DNA of 64,000 bases, from positions 682,001 through 746,000 of the forward strand of contig NZ_JACHJW010000001.1 in the NCBI RefSeq assembly GCF_014203835.1, written 5' to 3'. Source of the stretch: Micromonospora polyrhachis (GTDB taxonomy: Bacteria > Actinomycetota > Actinomycetes > Mycobacteriales > Micromonosporaceae). The notes under the pieces were generated by a model, which had not been told where the DNA came from, made no database searches, and saw only the letters and a program-made list of their open reading frames with translations. Below are positions 17,635 to 26,085 of this stretch, piece after piece (position 1 is the first letter of the stretch; every line of letters starts with the position of its first letter). A program made the translations under genes and the position numbers.

Positions 17635-18527
17635 GAACGCTTCTCCACCCGGTTGACGTGGATGAGGTAGGGCACGATCACCAGCGCCACCGCGATCAGC
17701 AGCAGGATCGAGATCGCCGCTGCCTTGGCCTGGTCGTTGGTGAGCAGCGTCTGCCAGACGTATACGGCGGGGACCTCCGTGAGGTACTGCGGCCCGGACA
17801 CGGACATGATCAGGTCGAACATCTTCATCGACATGTGCCCCGTGATGATCAGCGCCGACAGCGCAACCGGGGTGAGCTGCGGGAACAGCACGTGTCGGTA
17901 GAGCTGGAAGGTCGAGCAGCCATCCATGAGAGCCGCCTCGCGCAGCTCGGTCGGGATGCCGCGGAATCCAGCCAGGAAGAGCGCCATGACGTATCCGGCC
18001 AGCTGCCAGATCGCCGGCACGGCCATCGCCGCCATGCCCCAGTCCGGATCGGTCCACCAGCGGTTCTCGAGGAACCCCAGCCCGAGCCCGTTGAAGACGG
18101 CGTTGAGGCCACCGGCGTTGTCGCCGGTGCCGGCGTTCATCAGCCACCGCCACACCACCCCGGAGGCCACGAAGGAGACGGCCATCGGAAACAGGTAGAC
18201 GGCCCGGAAGAAGCCTTCGCCCCGTACGCCGCGCTCCAGCAGGACCGCCCACAGCACTCCGAGCAGCATCGCCCCGCCGATGAACACGACGGTGAAGATG
18301 CCGAGGTTCTTCAGCGAGTGCACGAACCGGTCGTTGATGTCGTCCGTGAACAGGTTCGTGTAGTTGTCCGGGCCCACGTATCCCGCTGCCGGGCGCGCGT
18401 TGTGCTTGTCCTGTAGCGACAGGTTCACCGTCCAGCCGATCAGGCCGTAGACGAACACCGCCAACAGGAGCAGGGACGGTGAGAGCACGATCAGCGCCGG
18501 TGCCCAGCGCCGCATCCGGTGACGCAA
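17631..18527 (-). CDS. Carbohydrate ABC transporter permease (MalF/UgpA type)
   Basis: About 298 residues and six membrane helices, starting with WAPALIVLSPSLLLLAVFVYGLIGW in a truncated form of the usual MalF layout. The EAA loop is LREAALMDGCSTFQLYRHVLFPQL. I choose a TTG start at 18527 because AGGAGG lies 7 nt upstream; an in-frame ATG at 18551 (MSTRGG) lies before that ribosome site and a GTG at 18533 is too close to it. It is the second gene of a binding protein - permease - permease operon. Confidence 0.9.
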   Translation of the reverse strand: MRHRMRRWAPALIVLSPSLLLLAVFVYGLIGWTVNLSLQDKHNARPAAGYVGPDNYTNLFTDDINDRFVHSLKNLGIFTVVFIGGAMLLGVLWAVLLERGVRGEGFFRAVYLFPMAVSFVASGVVWRWLMNAGTGDNAGGLNAVFNGLGLGFLENRWWTDPDWGMAAMAVPAIWQLAGYVMALFLAGFRGIPTELREAALMDGCSTFQLYRHVLFPQLTPVALSALIITGHMSMKMFDLIMSVSGPQYLTEVPAVYVWQTLLTNDQAKAAAISILLLIAVALVIVPYLIHVNRVEKRS

Positions 18528-18618
18528 CCTCACGCCTCCTCTGGTTGACATCGACGGAGACCGGAATCGGCCGGGTCTGCGGCATCCGTCGCACCGCACG
18601 GACCCGGCCGCTCCTGAT

Positions 18619-19878
18619 CTACTTGCCGACGAACTGCTTGGCCGCCGCGACGAGCGCCGTCCGCAGCGCTGCCTTGTCACCGTCGCTGGAGAACTTGCCC
18701 ATGGCCGAGCCGAGGGCACCCTGCCACCCCTGCGAGCAGGCCGCGCCGTGGGCGCACGACGGTACCTGCGTCTGGGTCTTCCAGTCCGCCATGGCCGCCT
18801 GCTGGTAGCTCGGGTAGTCGGCCGAATCGGCATCGGTACGGGCCGGGATCGAACCCTTCTTCGTGTTGAACGCCTTCTGCCCGGCAGCACTGCCGACCGT
18901 CTTCAGCCAACACTTCGTACCCTCGGTGTTCTTGGCGTCCTTCGGCAGCACGAACGAGTCGGCCAGCCACTGGAAGGTGGTGCCGTTGCCCGGGAAGGTG
19001 GAGAAGGCGTAGCCGGTGAACTGCTTCGCGTCGAGGTCGGCCGCTTCCCAGTCACCCATCAACTGGTAGCCGGCCTTCCCGTCGATGAGCAGCTTCTCGG
19101 CATCGGTCCAGTCGAAGGTGTCCCGGGTGTCCTTGTTGGTATAGGTCAGCAGCCTGGCGTAGTCATCGATCGCCTTGGCCACCTCCGGGCTGTCCCACGG
19201 CGTCTGGCCATTCCACAACCCGGTGAACTGCGCCGGCCCCAGGTCGCTGATCAGCACGACCTCGAAGAGCATCAGCTGGGTCCAGTCCTTGCCCAGCGCC
19301 AGCGGCGTGACGCCCTTGGCCTTCAGCTTCTCCAGGTCGGCGAAGAAGCCGTCGAGGGTCGTGGCGTCCTTGCTTATGCCAGCCGCCGTCAGGACCGACT
19401 TGTTGCTCCACAGCACGTTCGCCCGGTGGATGTTCGCCGGCACCGAGTAGATCTTCCCGTCGACGGTCAGGTTGTCGATCAGCCCCTTGGGGAAGGCGTT
19501 GGTCAAGCCCCACTGCTGGTACTCGTCGCTGAGGTCCTCGATCTGGCCGGCGTTGATGTAGTCGATCAGCTCGGCACCGGCGTGCGCCTGGAACGTGTCC
19601 GGTGGGTCGGCCTGGCTCAACCGGGACGCCAGCACCTGCTTGGCGTTGGAGCCGGCACCACCCGCGATTGCCCCGTTGACGAACTTGTACTCGGCGCAGT
19701 CAGTGCCGAAGGCGGCGACGAGTCCGTCCAGTCCCGCCTTCTCGCCACCATCGGCCCACCAGGTGAACACCTCGACGTCCTTGCTGTCGCCGCCGGCGTC
19801 GTCGGTGCCGCACGCTGCACCCGCCAGCAACGCACACACGGTGGCCAAGGCACCAGCCATTCTGGTCGAAGTTCGCAT
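18619..19878 (-). CDS. Sugar-binding lipoprotein of ABC importer
   Basis: 419 residues. The signal peptide ends in a lipobox (LAGAAC), so the protein is anchored to the outer face of the membrane by a lipidated Cys. The body has the extracellular solute-binding family 1 pattern: VEVFTWWADGGEKAGLDGLV at the N-terminus, GKIYSVPANIHRANVLWSNK, and WLADSFVLPKDAKN. It binds an oligosaccharide and hands it to the two permeases downstream. Which sugar is not evident; no glycosidase or LacI gene lies beside it. A sequence identical to one arm of the TetR operator at 23025 occurs 26 bp upstream of the start. Confidence 0.93.
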   Translation of the reverse strand: MRTSTRMAGALATVCALLAGAACGTDDAGGDSKDVEVFTWWADGGEKAGLDGLVAAFGTDCAEYKFVNGAIAGGAGSNAKQVLASRLSQADPPDTFQAHAGAELIDYINAGQIEDLSDEYQQWGLTNAFPKGLIDNLTVDGKIYSVPANIHRANVLWSNKSVLTAAGISKDATTLDGFFADLEKLKAKGVTPLALGKDWTQLMLFEVVLISDLGPAQFTGLWNGQTPWDSPEVAKAIDDYARLLTYTNKDTRDTFDWTDAEKLLIDGKAGYQLMGDWEAADLDAKQFTGYAFSTFPGNGTTFQWLADSFVLPKDAKNTEGTKCWLKTVGSAAGQKAFNTKKGSIPARTDADSADYPSYQQAAMADWKTQTQVPSCAHGAACSQGWQGALGSAMGKFSSDGDKAALRTALVAAAKQFVGK

Positions 19879-19903
19879 ACACCCCTCCAGGCGGATATGA
19901 CAT

Positions 19904-19915
19904 TGTTGTCCGGTT
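19904..19915. promoter_or_regulatory. TetR-type operator half-site upstream of the sugar importer
   Basis: TGTTGTCCGGTT is identical to the centre and right arm of the 22-bp palindrome at 23025-23046. The left arm here is degenerate (GATATGACAT against AACCGGACAA). It lies 26 bp upstream of the binding-protein start, a plausible operator position. Shared control is inference. Confidence 0.35.
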
Positions 19916-20563
19916 CATGTGTCGGCCAGGCTTCACCACCGCACAGATCTTTGTCAATGATGGGCGATGACTCTCTTCAATCCCGGATGTAGTCCGGCTC
20001 GGTCGACCGGGAACGACCTTCAGACGGCTACCTCATCCGAACCACATTCCAGCAGGTCACGACCCTGCGGCGGCCGCCTCGCCCGTTCGACGTCGCACTG
20101 GTGAGCACCCTTGAGACTCGTCCAGTAGGACGTTTCGCGTCGTCTCCGTCCGGAGGGCTGCCTCGTCAACTGCACCCCTCCGTGTCAAGGCGCTGCTAGC
20201 AGAGAGGCCTCCGTTAGACCCGCACTCCCTCAGCGACAGCCGGAGAGACGCTCCAGGGCGGTAGCCTGCTGTCAGGCCGGTCACAGCGTGACGACCGCGT
20301 CCTAACATCTCGTAGACCGAAAGGACGAACTCCACCTGATGGCGCCGTCATGTGGACGAGCGGAAGCTGGCTCGGTTCAGGCGCGGTCGGAGGACTTCGC
20401 GGCGGGGGCACAGATTGCCGACCGTGGTGGCCGAGGTCGAAGTAGATGCTCCTTTGCCTAACGCACTGCAGCCAACCACGATCAAGATGCCCTTCAAACG
20501 GCGCACCACAGCCATCTAACAAAGCAGTGCCGAGCAGCACGGCTGAAGGCTGCACGACGCCCG
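19916..20563. other. Unassigned intergenic region
   Basis: About 650 bp between the importer promoter and the SDR stop. Base composition is less GC-rich than the flanks, with stop codons in all frames; the open frames that occur (for example 20214-20555 minus) have no recognisable domain or ribosome site. It may be a decayed gene or mobile-element remnant, but I can name no relative. Confidence 0.5.
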
Positions 20564-21367
20564 CTATTTCACCAGCTCTCGCATCTTCTTGGCGATCAGG
20601 GGAATCGCTCGCGCGGGCATGAGACGAGAGAGACGGTCGAGCATCCGAGCGTCCTTGCCGATCGTGACCCGTGGTGCTCCCGTAGCGACAGCATCGACGA
20701 TCTGGCGCGCAGCATCCTCAGGAGACGTGAGCTTGCTCGCCGCTTCCGCCTGATCGGCAGTGACGCCGCGAGCATCGATCCCGGAGTTGCCCAGAATGTT
20801 GGTGGCGATGCCGCCCGGGAACACGATCGTCACCTTGAGCGGACCGCTCTGGTGCTCGGCGATGAGCCCTTCGGTGAAGAGCTTCACCGCCGCCTTGCTC
20901 GCACCGTAGGCGCCCTGGCCCGGGAACGGCACGAGCGAACCCATCGACGCGACGTTGACCAAAGAGGCCGCCGGCCGTGCTTCGAGCAACGAGAGGAATG
21001 CCTTCGTGGTGTTGACGGTGCCCCAGAAGTTGACCGCCATGACCTGCTCGATGTCCTCGAAGCCCAGTGCGGAGATCGGCTTGAAGCCATGCACGATGCC
21101 GGCGACGTTGATCAGGCCGTCGACCTGCCCGTGGGCGGCAACGACCGCCGAGGGCAGTGCCAGCACCGCCGAGCGGTCGGTGATGTCGACGGGCATGGTG
21201 ATCAGCCGATCGCCCACACCAGCCAGATCGGCTGTCTTCTTGAGGCCGGCTTCGCTCAGGTCTATCGCGGCGACCCGGGCACCACGGGCAAGCAGGGCCA
21301 GGACGACCTCCCGACCGATCCCGTTGCCACCACCGGTGACGGCGAAAACGCTTTCCCTGATTTCCAC
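20564..21367 (-). CDS. Short-chain dehydrogenase/reductase
   Basis: 267 residues, classical SDR. The cofactor motif is TGGGNGIGREV, the NAG motif reads NVAG, and the catalytic centre is SLVNVASMG followed by YGASKAAVK (Ser, Tyr, Lys). The Asp after strand 2 (AAIDLSE) favours NAD. GTG start at 21367 with GGAGG 6 nt upstream. It starts 10 nt after the stop of the KstD-like gene, so both form an operon that likely oxidises or reduces hydroxyl/keto groups of a steroid- or terpenoid-like substrate. Confidence 0.92.
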   Translation of the reverse strand: MEIRESVFAVTGGGNGIGREVVLALLARGARVAAIDLSEAGLKKTADLAGVGDRLITMPVDITDRSAVLALPSAVVAAHGQVDGLINVAGIVHGFKPISALGFEDIEQVMAVNFWGTVNTTKAFLSLLEARPAASLVNVASMGSLVPFPGQGAYGASKAAVKLFTEGLIAEHQSGPLKVTIVFPGGIATNILGNSGIDARGVTADQAEAASKLTSPEDAARQIVDAVATGAPRVTIGKDARMLDRLSRLMPARAIPLIAKKMRELVK

Positions 21368-21377
21368 GACGACCTCC

Positions 21378-23009
21378 TTATTCGCCGTCCGCCATGTGAC
21401 GGGCGGCGCGGAGCCCGAACACCACGGCCGGACCGATCGTCGAACCGGGGCCCGGGTAGGTCCTACCCATCACCGAGGCCGAGTTGTTTCCGGCCGAGTA
21501 GAGCCCCTCGATCACCGATCCGTCCTCGCGCAGCGCCCGGCCCTCGGCGTCGGTGACCACGCCACCCTTGGTGCCGAGGTCCCCGATGACGACCTTAACC
21601 GCGGTGAACGGTCCGCGCTCCAATGGGCCGAGATTGGGGTTGGGGTGAACCAGTGGGTCGCTGTAGTAGCGGTCGTACGCCGAGTTCCCGCGGCCGAAGT
21701 CGCCGTCGACACCGGCGCGGGCAAAGCCGTTGAACCGCTCGACCGTGGCGGTCAGGCGGGCCGGTTCGACACCGATCAGCTTCGCCAGATCGTCCAGCGT
21801 GTCGGCTTTGAACAGCACTCCCTCACGCTGCATCGCCCGCTTCGCCCGGGGATCCAGCAGATAGTTGCGAAGGTAGCGGCGGGCGTGGCGGCGATCGGCG
21901 ATCATCCAGTAGGGCCCGACCTTGTCGTGGTCGAGCATGTGGTGGCCGAGGTCGACGTACGACTCCGACTCGTTGGCGAACCGATCGCCCCGCGCGTCGA
22001 CGATGATCGAGAACGGGAACGACCGTTCGCCGACGATGAATGACGGCTCGGAGACGCTTGTCGCCGCGACGGACGCTCCCCACCACGCGTCATCGAGCAG
22101 TTCGGTGGCCGCACCGTGAGACATCGCGATGTCGATCGGCTGGCCGAGGTTGCCCGGCGCGCCAGACGGGGACCCGTCGATGCCGTGGTACTTCCGCCGC
22201 CACTCGCGGTTGTAGTCGAATCCGCCGGCCGCGAGCATCACGCCACGGCGCGCGCCGATCGTGAGTTGCCTGCCCTCATGTGTGACGCGCACGCCGACGA
22301 CCCGGCCGTCCGCGACGACAAGATCTTCCAGCGGGGACTCCAGCCACAGGTCGGCCTTGTGTTTGACCACCACGATGTGGAGGAACGATGCCATCAGACC
22401 TGCACCGATGCCCGCGAGCTTCGCCCCACGCACCAGGCCGCCAGCTGTCCGGAGGGCGAGCTGCGCTCCGCGCCGGAAGCCGCTGGCCGTCGACCAGGCC
22501 CGACCCAGCAGCCACACGTCGTCGGTGAGGATCGGCATCGCCGCGGGTGCTTGCGTCGACTGCCACCACTTGCCGATCTTGCGTACGTCGAACGGCTTGT
22601 GCTCGATGCCGCGGCCGATCTTGCCACCCGGCCGCTCCGGGTAGTAGTCGGAGTACTCGGTGGCGCGTACGAACTCCATACCGTATTTCTGCGCGGTCTC
22701 GACGAAGTCGGCGACGCCGTCGACGAACGCCTCCTTGCGCTCCCGGCTGGTCGACCGGCCCTCGTCACCGATGGTGGCCTCAAGGTAGGTCAGCGCCTCC
22801 GCGCGAGAGTCGCCCACGCTGTCGCGTCGCATGAGCGGGTTGTTGGGCAGCCACATGCCACCGCCGGACTTCGCGCTGTTGCCCCCCCACTTTGGCGTGC
22901 TCTCCAGCATCAGCACCGAGAGGCGCTCGTCGATCGCACCCAATGCGGTGGCGAAGCCGGCAGCTCCGGTGCCGACAACGACCACGTCATAGGCCCTGTC
23001 GAAGGTCAT
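21378..23009 (-). CDS. KstD-like FAD-dependent dehydrogenase
   Basis: 543 residues. The N-terminal Rossmann motif is VVVVGTGAAGFATALGA and the flavin-site segment GGNSAKSGGGMWLPNN follows. The C-terminal GLYSAGNNSASVMGRTYPGPGSTIGP closes the FAD site, as in 3-ketosteroid delta1-dehydrogenases and fumarate-reductase-type flavoproteins. It most likely introduces a double bond into a 3-keto ring. The start ATG at 23009 has AAGGAGG at good spacing; an in-frame extension upstream crosses the operator and is not real. It leads the operon with the SDR, under the TetR regulator encoded divergently. Confidence 0.9.
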   Translation of the reverse strand: MTFDRAYDVVVVGTGAAGFATALGAIDERLSVLMLESTPKWGGNSAKSGGGMWLPNNPLMRRDSVGDSRAEALTYLEATIGDEGRSTSRERKEAFVDGVADFVETAQKYGMEFVRATEYSDYYPERPGGKIGRGIEHKPFDVRKIGKWWQSTQAPAAMPILTDDVWLLGRAWSTASGFRRGAQLALRTAGGLVRGAKLAGIGAGLMASFLHIVVVKHKADLWLESPLEDLVVADGRVVGVRVTHEGRQLTIGARRGVMLAAGGFDYNREWRRKYHGIDGSPSGAPGNLGQPIDIAMSHGAATELLDDAWWGASVAATSVSEPSFIVGERSFPFSIIVDARGDRFANESESYVDLGHHMLDHDKVGPYWMIADRRHARRYLRNYLLDPRAKRAMQREGVLFKADTLDDLAKLIGVEPARLTATVERFNGFARAGVDGDFGRGNSAYDRYYSDPLVHPNPNLGPLERGPFTAVKVVIGDLGTKGGVVTDAEGRALREDGSVIEGLYSAGNNSASVMGRTYPGPGSTIGPAVVFGLRAARHMADGE

Positions 23010-23024
23010 CGAAAAACCTCCTTC

Positions 23025-23046
23025 AACCGGACAATGTTGTCCGGTT
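23025..23046. promoter_or_regulatory. Perfect 22-bp TetR operator
   Basis: AACCGGACAA-TG-TTGTCCGGTT: perfect 10-bp arms around a 2-nt centre. It fills the 48-bp spacer between the KstD-like start (23009) and the tetR start (23058), so a bound dimer would block both promoters. This is the expected site for the adjacent TetR protein. Confidence 0.9.
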
Positions 23047-23057
23047 AGACTGTCAGT

Positions 23058-23621
23058 GTGCTCCGTGACACACGTAAGGTCAACCGCGGGCCGGCTGCTT
23101 CGGCCGACAATCGCCGGGCGATCCTGGCCGCCGCACGCAAGGTCTTCACCGAGCGTGGTTACCACGCACCGCTCTCGGCCGTGGTGAAGGAGGCAGGGGT
23201 GAGCCAGGGAGTTCTCTACCGACACTTCCCGACCCGGCTCGAACTCGCCTTCGCGGTCTTCGACGAGGACTGGGCGGAGTACGAGGCGATCTCCGCCAGC
23301 CCGGATTCCAGTTCCTTCGTACGTCTCTGGACACTCATCATCGACAAGACCATCGACGAGGCGGCATTCGTGGAGATGGTTGTCGACGCCCGACGCCAGG
23401 CCGTCGGTTACGACGGAGCCGAACGAATGCGGGGGCTGCTCGACCCGCCGCTGACCCGGGCACAGGAGGCCGGCCTGGTGGATCCTGGCCTTACTGTCGA
23501 CGACGTGATGCTCGCCCAGCGCATGGTGTTCGGAATCGTCGTCACCGCGATCGACACGACCGACCTACGGGGCCAGGTGTCACGGGCGCTCGCCACCGTA
23601 GGGCTCCTGCCCCCGCCCTGA
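23058..23621 (+). CDS. TetR-family transcriptional repressor
   Basis: 187 residues. The N-terminal helix-turn-helix is ILAAARKVFTERGYHAPLSAVVKEAGVSQGVLYRHFPTRLEL, the TetR signature. The C-terminal ligand domain is unlike any I can place. GTG start at 23058, 11 bp from the 22-bp palindrome. It probably represses itself and the divergent KstD-SDR operon and is released by a steroid-like or hydrophobic ligand. Confidence 0.93.
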   Translation: MLRDTRKVNRGPAASADNRRAILAAARKVFTERGYHAPLSAVVKEAGVSQGVLYRHFPTRLELAFAVFDEDWAEYEAISASPDSSSFVRLWTLIIDKTIDEAAFVEMVVDARRQAVGYDGAERMRGLLDPPLTRAQEAGLVDPGLTVDDVMLAQRMVFGIVVTAIDTTDLRGQVSRALATVGLLPPP

Positions 23622-23646
23622 AACCCTGCTGGCGGTTGACCGGACG

Positions 23647-23663
23647 GCCGCCGGGGTGGCGGC
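23647..23663. terminator. Short hairpin between convergent genes
   Basis: GCCGCC / GGCGGC with a 5-nt loop lies between the tetR stop and the stop of the dehalogenase-like gene, and could terminate both transcripts. The stem is short. Confidence 0.4.
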
Positions 23664-23679
23664 TGCTTAGCATCGGGGG

Positions 23680-24576
23680 TCATGCGCGGGAGGTGAACCG
23701 AGCGCGAATCGCCTCGACCACTCGTGGCGACTGGCCCTCAAGGAAGAAGTGCTTCGCTCCCGGCAGTTCAACGACCTGAATATCGTCGAACGTGGCGCGG
23801 AATCGAGGCAACGTGGTCTTCGCTGGAAACGCACGGTCCGCCATCGGGTAGGTAACCAGTACCCGCCGATCTGCCAACGAACGCTGCACCCGACCCTCCA
23901 GTTCGGCCAGCCACGGGGCCGCGGCCACGATCTGCCGTGGGGCCTGCGCCACGGCGACCCTCAGTCCGGTCGTGGCCTGCACCCCGCGATAGTGCTCTTT
24001 CTCTGCTTCGTGCAAGGTCCCTACCACGTTGGAGAACAGGAATCGCTCGACGAAGAAGTTCTCTTGCAAGATGCGCCGTTGCAGAAAGCCCGTCGACATC
24101 ACCCGGCCAACCAGTCGGGCTTTGCGATCCGGCGGCCAGAACGCGGTGTTCCCCAGGATCAAGCCGGAAACCCTGTCAGCGTTGTCTGCGGCGGCCGAGA
24201 GGCCGGTAGGCCCACCCCAGTCGTGCCCCATCACGATCAAGTCCCGCAGGTCCAACTGGCGGATGACCTCACCCACGACCGCAGCATGCTCGGCCGGGGT
24301 GTAGGCGAAACCGGATGGCCGCTCCGAAAGGCCGAATCCCAGGTAGTCGATGGCCAGACAACGGAATCGATCCTTCAACGCAAGAATGAGCTTGCGATAC
24401 AAAAAGCTCCACGTGGGGTTGCCGTGCAGCAGCAGAAGCGGTTGCCCGGCACCCTCGTCGACATAGTGCAGGCGGCCATGAGAGGTATCCAGCCACCGCG
24501 AGGTGAAGGGATACAACTCGGGGGACGGAACGAAACCGGCACTCGCATCCTGGTCGCCCTTCTTCTCGTCACTCAC
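23680..24576 (-). CDS. Haloalkane-dehalogenase-like alpha/beta hydrolase
   Basis: About 298 residues. HGNPTWSFLYR is the oxyanion/halide-site motif typical of haloalkane dehalogenases (Asn, Trp), and VMGHDWGGP has Asp as nucleophile followed by the halide-binding Trp; GAKHFFLEGQ carries the catalytic His. An Asp nucleophile also fits epoxide hydrolases, but the N-P-T-W loop favours dehalogenase. I take a GTG start at 24576 (VSDEKKG); a GTG at 24606 is also possible and neither has a strong ribosome site. It diverges from an HxlR gene across an operator-like repeat. Confidence 0.85.
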   Translation of the reverse strand: MSDEKKGDQDASAGFVPSPELYPFTSRWLDTSHGRLHYVDEGAGQPLLLLHGNPTWSFLYRKLILALKDRFRCLAIDYLGFGLSERPSGFAYTPAEHAAVVGEVIRQLDLRDLIVMGHDWGGPTGLSAAADNADRVSGLILGNTAFWPPDRKARLVGRVMSTGFLQRRILQENFFVERFLFSNVVGTLHEAEKEHYRGVQATTGLRVAVAQAPRQIVAAAPWLAELEGRVQRSLADRRVLVTYPMADRAFPAKTTLPRFRATFDDIQVVELPGAKHFFLEGQSPRVVEAIRARFTSRA

Positions 24577-24616
24577 GGCGGCCCATGGCGACCACCGGAC
24601 TCCCACCCGCCGACAA

Positions 24617-24631
24617 GTTTAGAAATTAAAC
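24617..24631. promoter_or_regulatory. HxlR-type operator candidate
   Basis: GTTTAGAAATTAAAC has perfect arms GTTTA/TAAAC around GAAAT in an otherwise GC-rich spacer between the hydrolase and the HxlR gene. A further GTTTAG occurs at 24639. Likely the binding site of the adjacent regulator. Confidence 0.65.
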
Positions 24632-24672
24632 CACGCCGTTTAGTTTGGCAACCTGCCTGATAGGCTGGGCGT

Positions 24673-25326
24673 ATGCGCTCGTATCACCAGTACTGCTCGA
24701 TGGCTCGCGCCCTGGATGCGATTGGCGACCGGTGGACCCTGCTGATCGTCCGCGAGCTTCTCACTCAAGGCCCCTGCCGCTTTTCCGACCTGCGACGCGG
24801 GCTGCCGGGCATCGCCAGCAACCTGCTGGCCGAGCGCCTACGCGAGATGGAGACCGCAGCGCTGATCGCCCGGCATGACGAGCCGCCGCCGGTCGCCGCG
24901 ACGCTGATCAGCCTTACCGATCGCGGCCAGGATCTCAGCGGCGTCGTTCGCGAACTCATCCGCTGGGGTGCCCCCCTGATGGCAGCCCCACCAAACGACG
25001 ACGAGTTCCGCGTGCACTGGTTCTCACTACCGCTGCGTCACCTGTGTCAGGACGGTTCACCCGACGAGCCGGCCAACACCGTACGCCTTGGCGACGTGCA
25101 CGACGGCTGCGACATCATCGTCCAACACGGGCAGGTCGACGTGCGCCCCTGCTCGACGCAGCGTCACCCCGACGCCACGGTCACAGCGCCGCCCCAGGTG
25201 CTCGTCGCACTCTTCACCGGACAGATGCCCCTGTCGGCGGCCCAAACCAGAGGGCTGGTCGTTCACGGCTCCACAGCGGCCCTCGAACGAGTCCTACCCG
25301 GTGCGGGACGCGGACAAGGCGGTTGA
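24673..25326 (+). CDS. HxlR-family regulator with extra C-terminal domain
   Basis: 217 residues. The N-terminal HxlR helix-turn-helix is CSMARALDAIGDRWTLLIVRELLTQGPCRFSDLRRGLPGIASNLL, with Cys9 in the sensor position. The C-terminal hundred residues (VRLGDVHDGCDIIVQHGQVDV, then ALFTGQMPLSAAQTRG) look like an SCP2-type sterol-carrier or ligand-binding fold, a fusion seen in actinobacteria. It likely controls the divergent hydrolase and itself. The TfoX-like gene begins 2 nt after its stop. Confidence 0.88.
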   Translation: MRSYHQYCSMARALDAIGDRWTLLIVRELLTQGPCRFSDLRRGLPGIASNLLAERLREMETAALIARHDEPPPVAATLISLTDRGQDLSGVVRELIRWGAPLMAAPPNDDEFRVHWFSLPLRHLCQDGSPDEPANTVRLGDVHDGCDIIVQHGQVDVRPCSTQRHPDATVTAPPQVLVALFTGQMPLSAAQTRGLVVHGSTAALERVLPGAGRGQGG

Positions 25327-25328
25327 CG

Positions 25329-25685
25329 ATGACCAGCCGACGACAGGCAGCCAACCACGATCTCCTCGACCAGATCGCCCGGGACTTCGGGCACGAACCA
25401 GACGTCGCCATGGGCACGATGTTTCGCAGCCCAGGGCTGCGAGTCGGCAGCAGGATATTTGCCTTCCTCGGACATCGCGGGCAATTAATCGTGAAGCTCC
25501 CAAGCGATCGAGCCAGTGAGTTCGTTGCAGCGGGAACCGCCGAACAAGTCGTCATGGGAAACCGCGCAATGCGCGAGTGGATCGCATTCCCGATCCGAGA
25601 GGACCGTGCCACGACGCTCACACTGTGGCGAGCCGTCGCGCAGGAAGCCCACGGGTACGTCCACTCCCTACAACACGCGAGCTGA
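25329..25685 (+). CDS. TfoX-N-like small protein
   Basis: 118 residues. GTMFRSPGLRVGSRIFAFLGHRGQLIVKLPSDRASEFVAAG and the following VMGNRAMREWIAFP match the TfoX N-terminal domain (MmcQ/YjbR-like fold). In Haemophilus TfoX/Sxy is a competence regulator; the short actinobacterial versions have no known role. ATG 25329, translationally coupled to the HxlR gene, so it belongs to the same unit. Confidence 0.82.
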   Translation: MTSRRQAANHDLLDQIARDFGHEPDVAMGTMFRSPGLRVGSRIFAFLGHRGQLIVKLPSDRASEFVAAGTAEQVVMGNRAMREWIAFPIREDRATTLTLWRAVAQEAHGYVHSLQHAS

Positions 25686-25922
25686 TCCGACCGACTGGTC
25701 GACGAGCAGGACGACGCTCCCCGCTTGTTCGGCACCACCTCAGCCGATGCCCCGTCCGGCACTGGCTCTGGACGCCATGCCGTCGCCCACCGACCATCCT
25801 GCCATCGTGGTGCGGCCCGCCCATTCCACTCCGCTCGCCCCGCGTTCCAGGAACGACGAGCGGCCAGCGGCCGGTGGTTGCGTTGCGACCGCCGTCACTC
25901 TGCTGGACACCCGGGAATAGAC

Positions 25923-25955
25923 AGAAGGCATGCCCATCGATTGGGCATGCCTTCT
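25923..25955 (-). terminator. Strong terminator after tRNA-Val
   Basis: AGAAGGCATGCCCA (25923-25936) and its perfect complement TGGGCATGCCTTCT (25942-25955) around a 5-nt loop. It lies 8 bp past the tRNA 3' end on the minus strand. Confidence 0.85.
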
Positions 25956-25963
25956 GAACTGCG

Positions 25964-26035
25964 TGGGCGATACTGGGATCGAACCAGTGACCTCTTCGGT
26001 GTGAACGAAGCGCTCTCCCGCTGAGCTAATCGCCC
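25964..26035 (-). tRNA. tRNA-Val (anticodon CAC)
   Basis: A 72-nt cloverleaf: acceptor GGGCGAT paired with ATCGCCC plus discriminator A, D arm TAGCTCAGCGGGAGAGC, anticodon stem CTTCG/CGAAG with loop TTCACAC giving anticodon CAC, and T arm CTGGTTCGATCCCAG. CCA is not encoded. It reads GUG valine codons, which are frequent in this GC-rich genome. Confidence 0.97.
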
Positions 26036-26085
26036 TCAGCGCGGATGACTGTACCTGATCAGGTAGCCACCGCGCATCTTCGGGG

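Noticed and set aside
25964-26035. Integration site of a mobile element at tRNA-Val
   Set aside because: No integrase, and no repeat of the tRNA 3' end elsewhere in the window.
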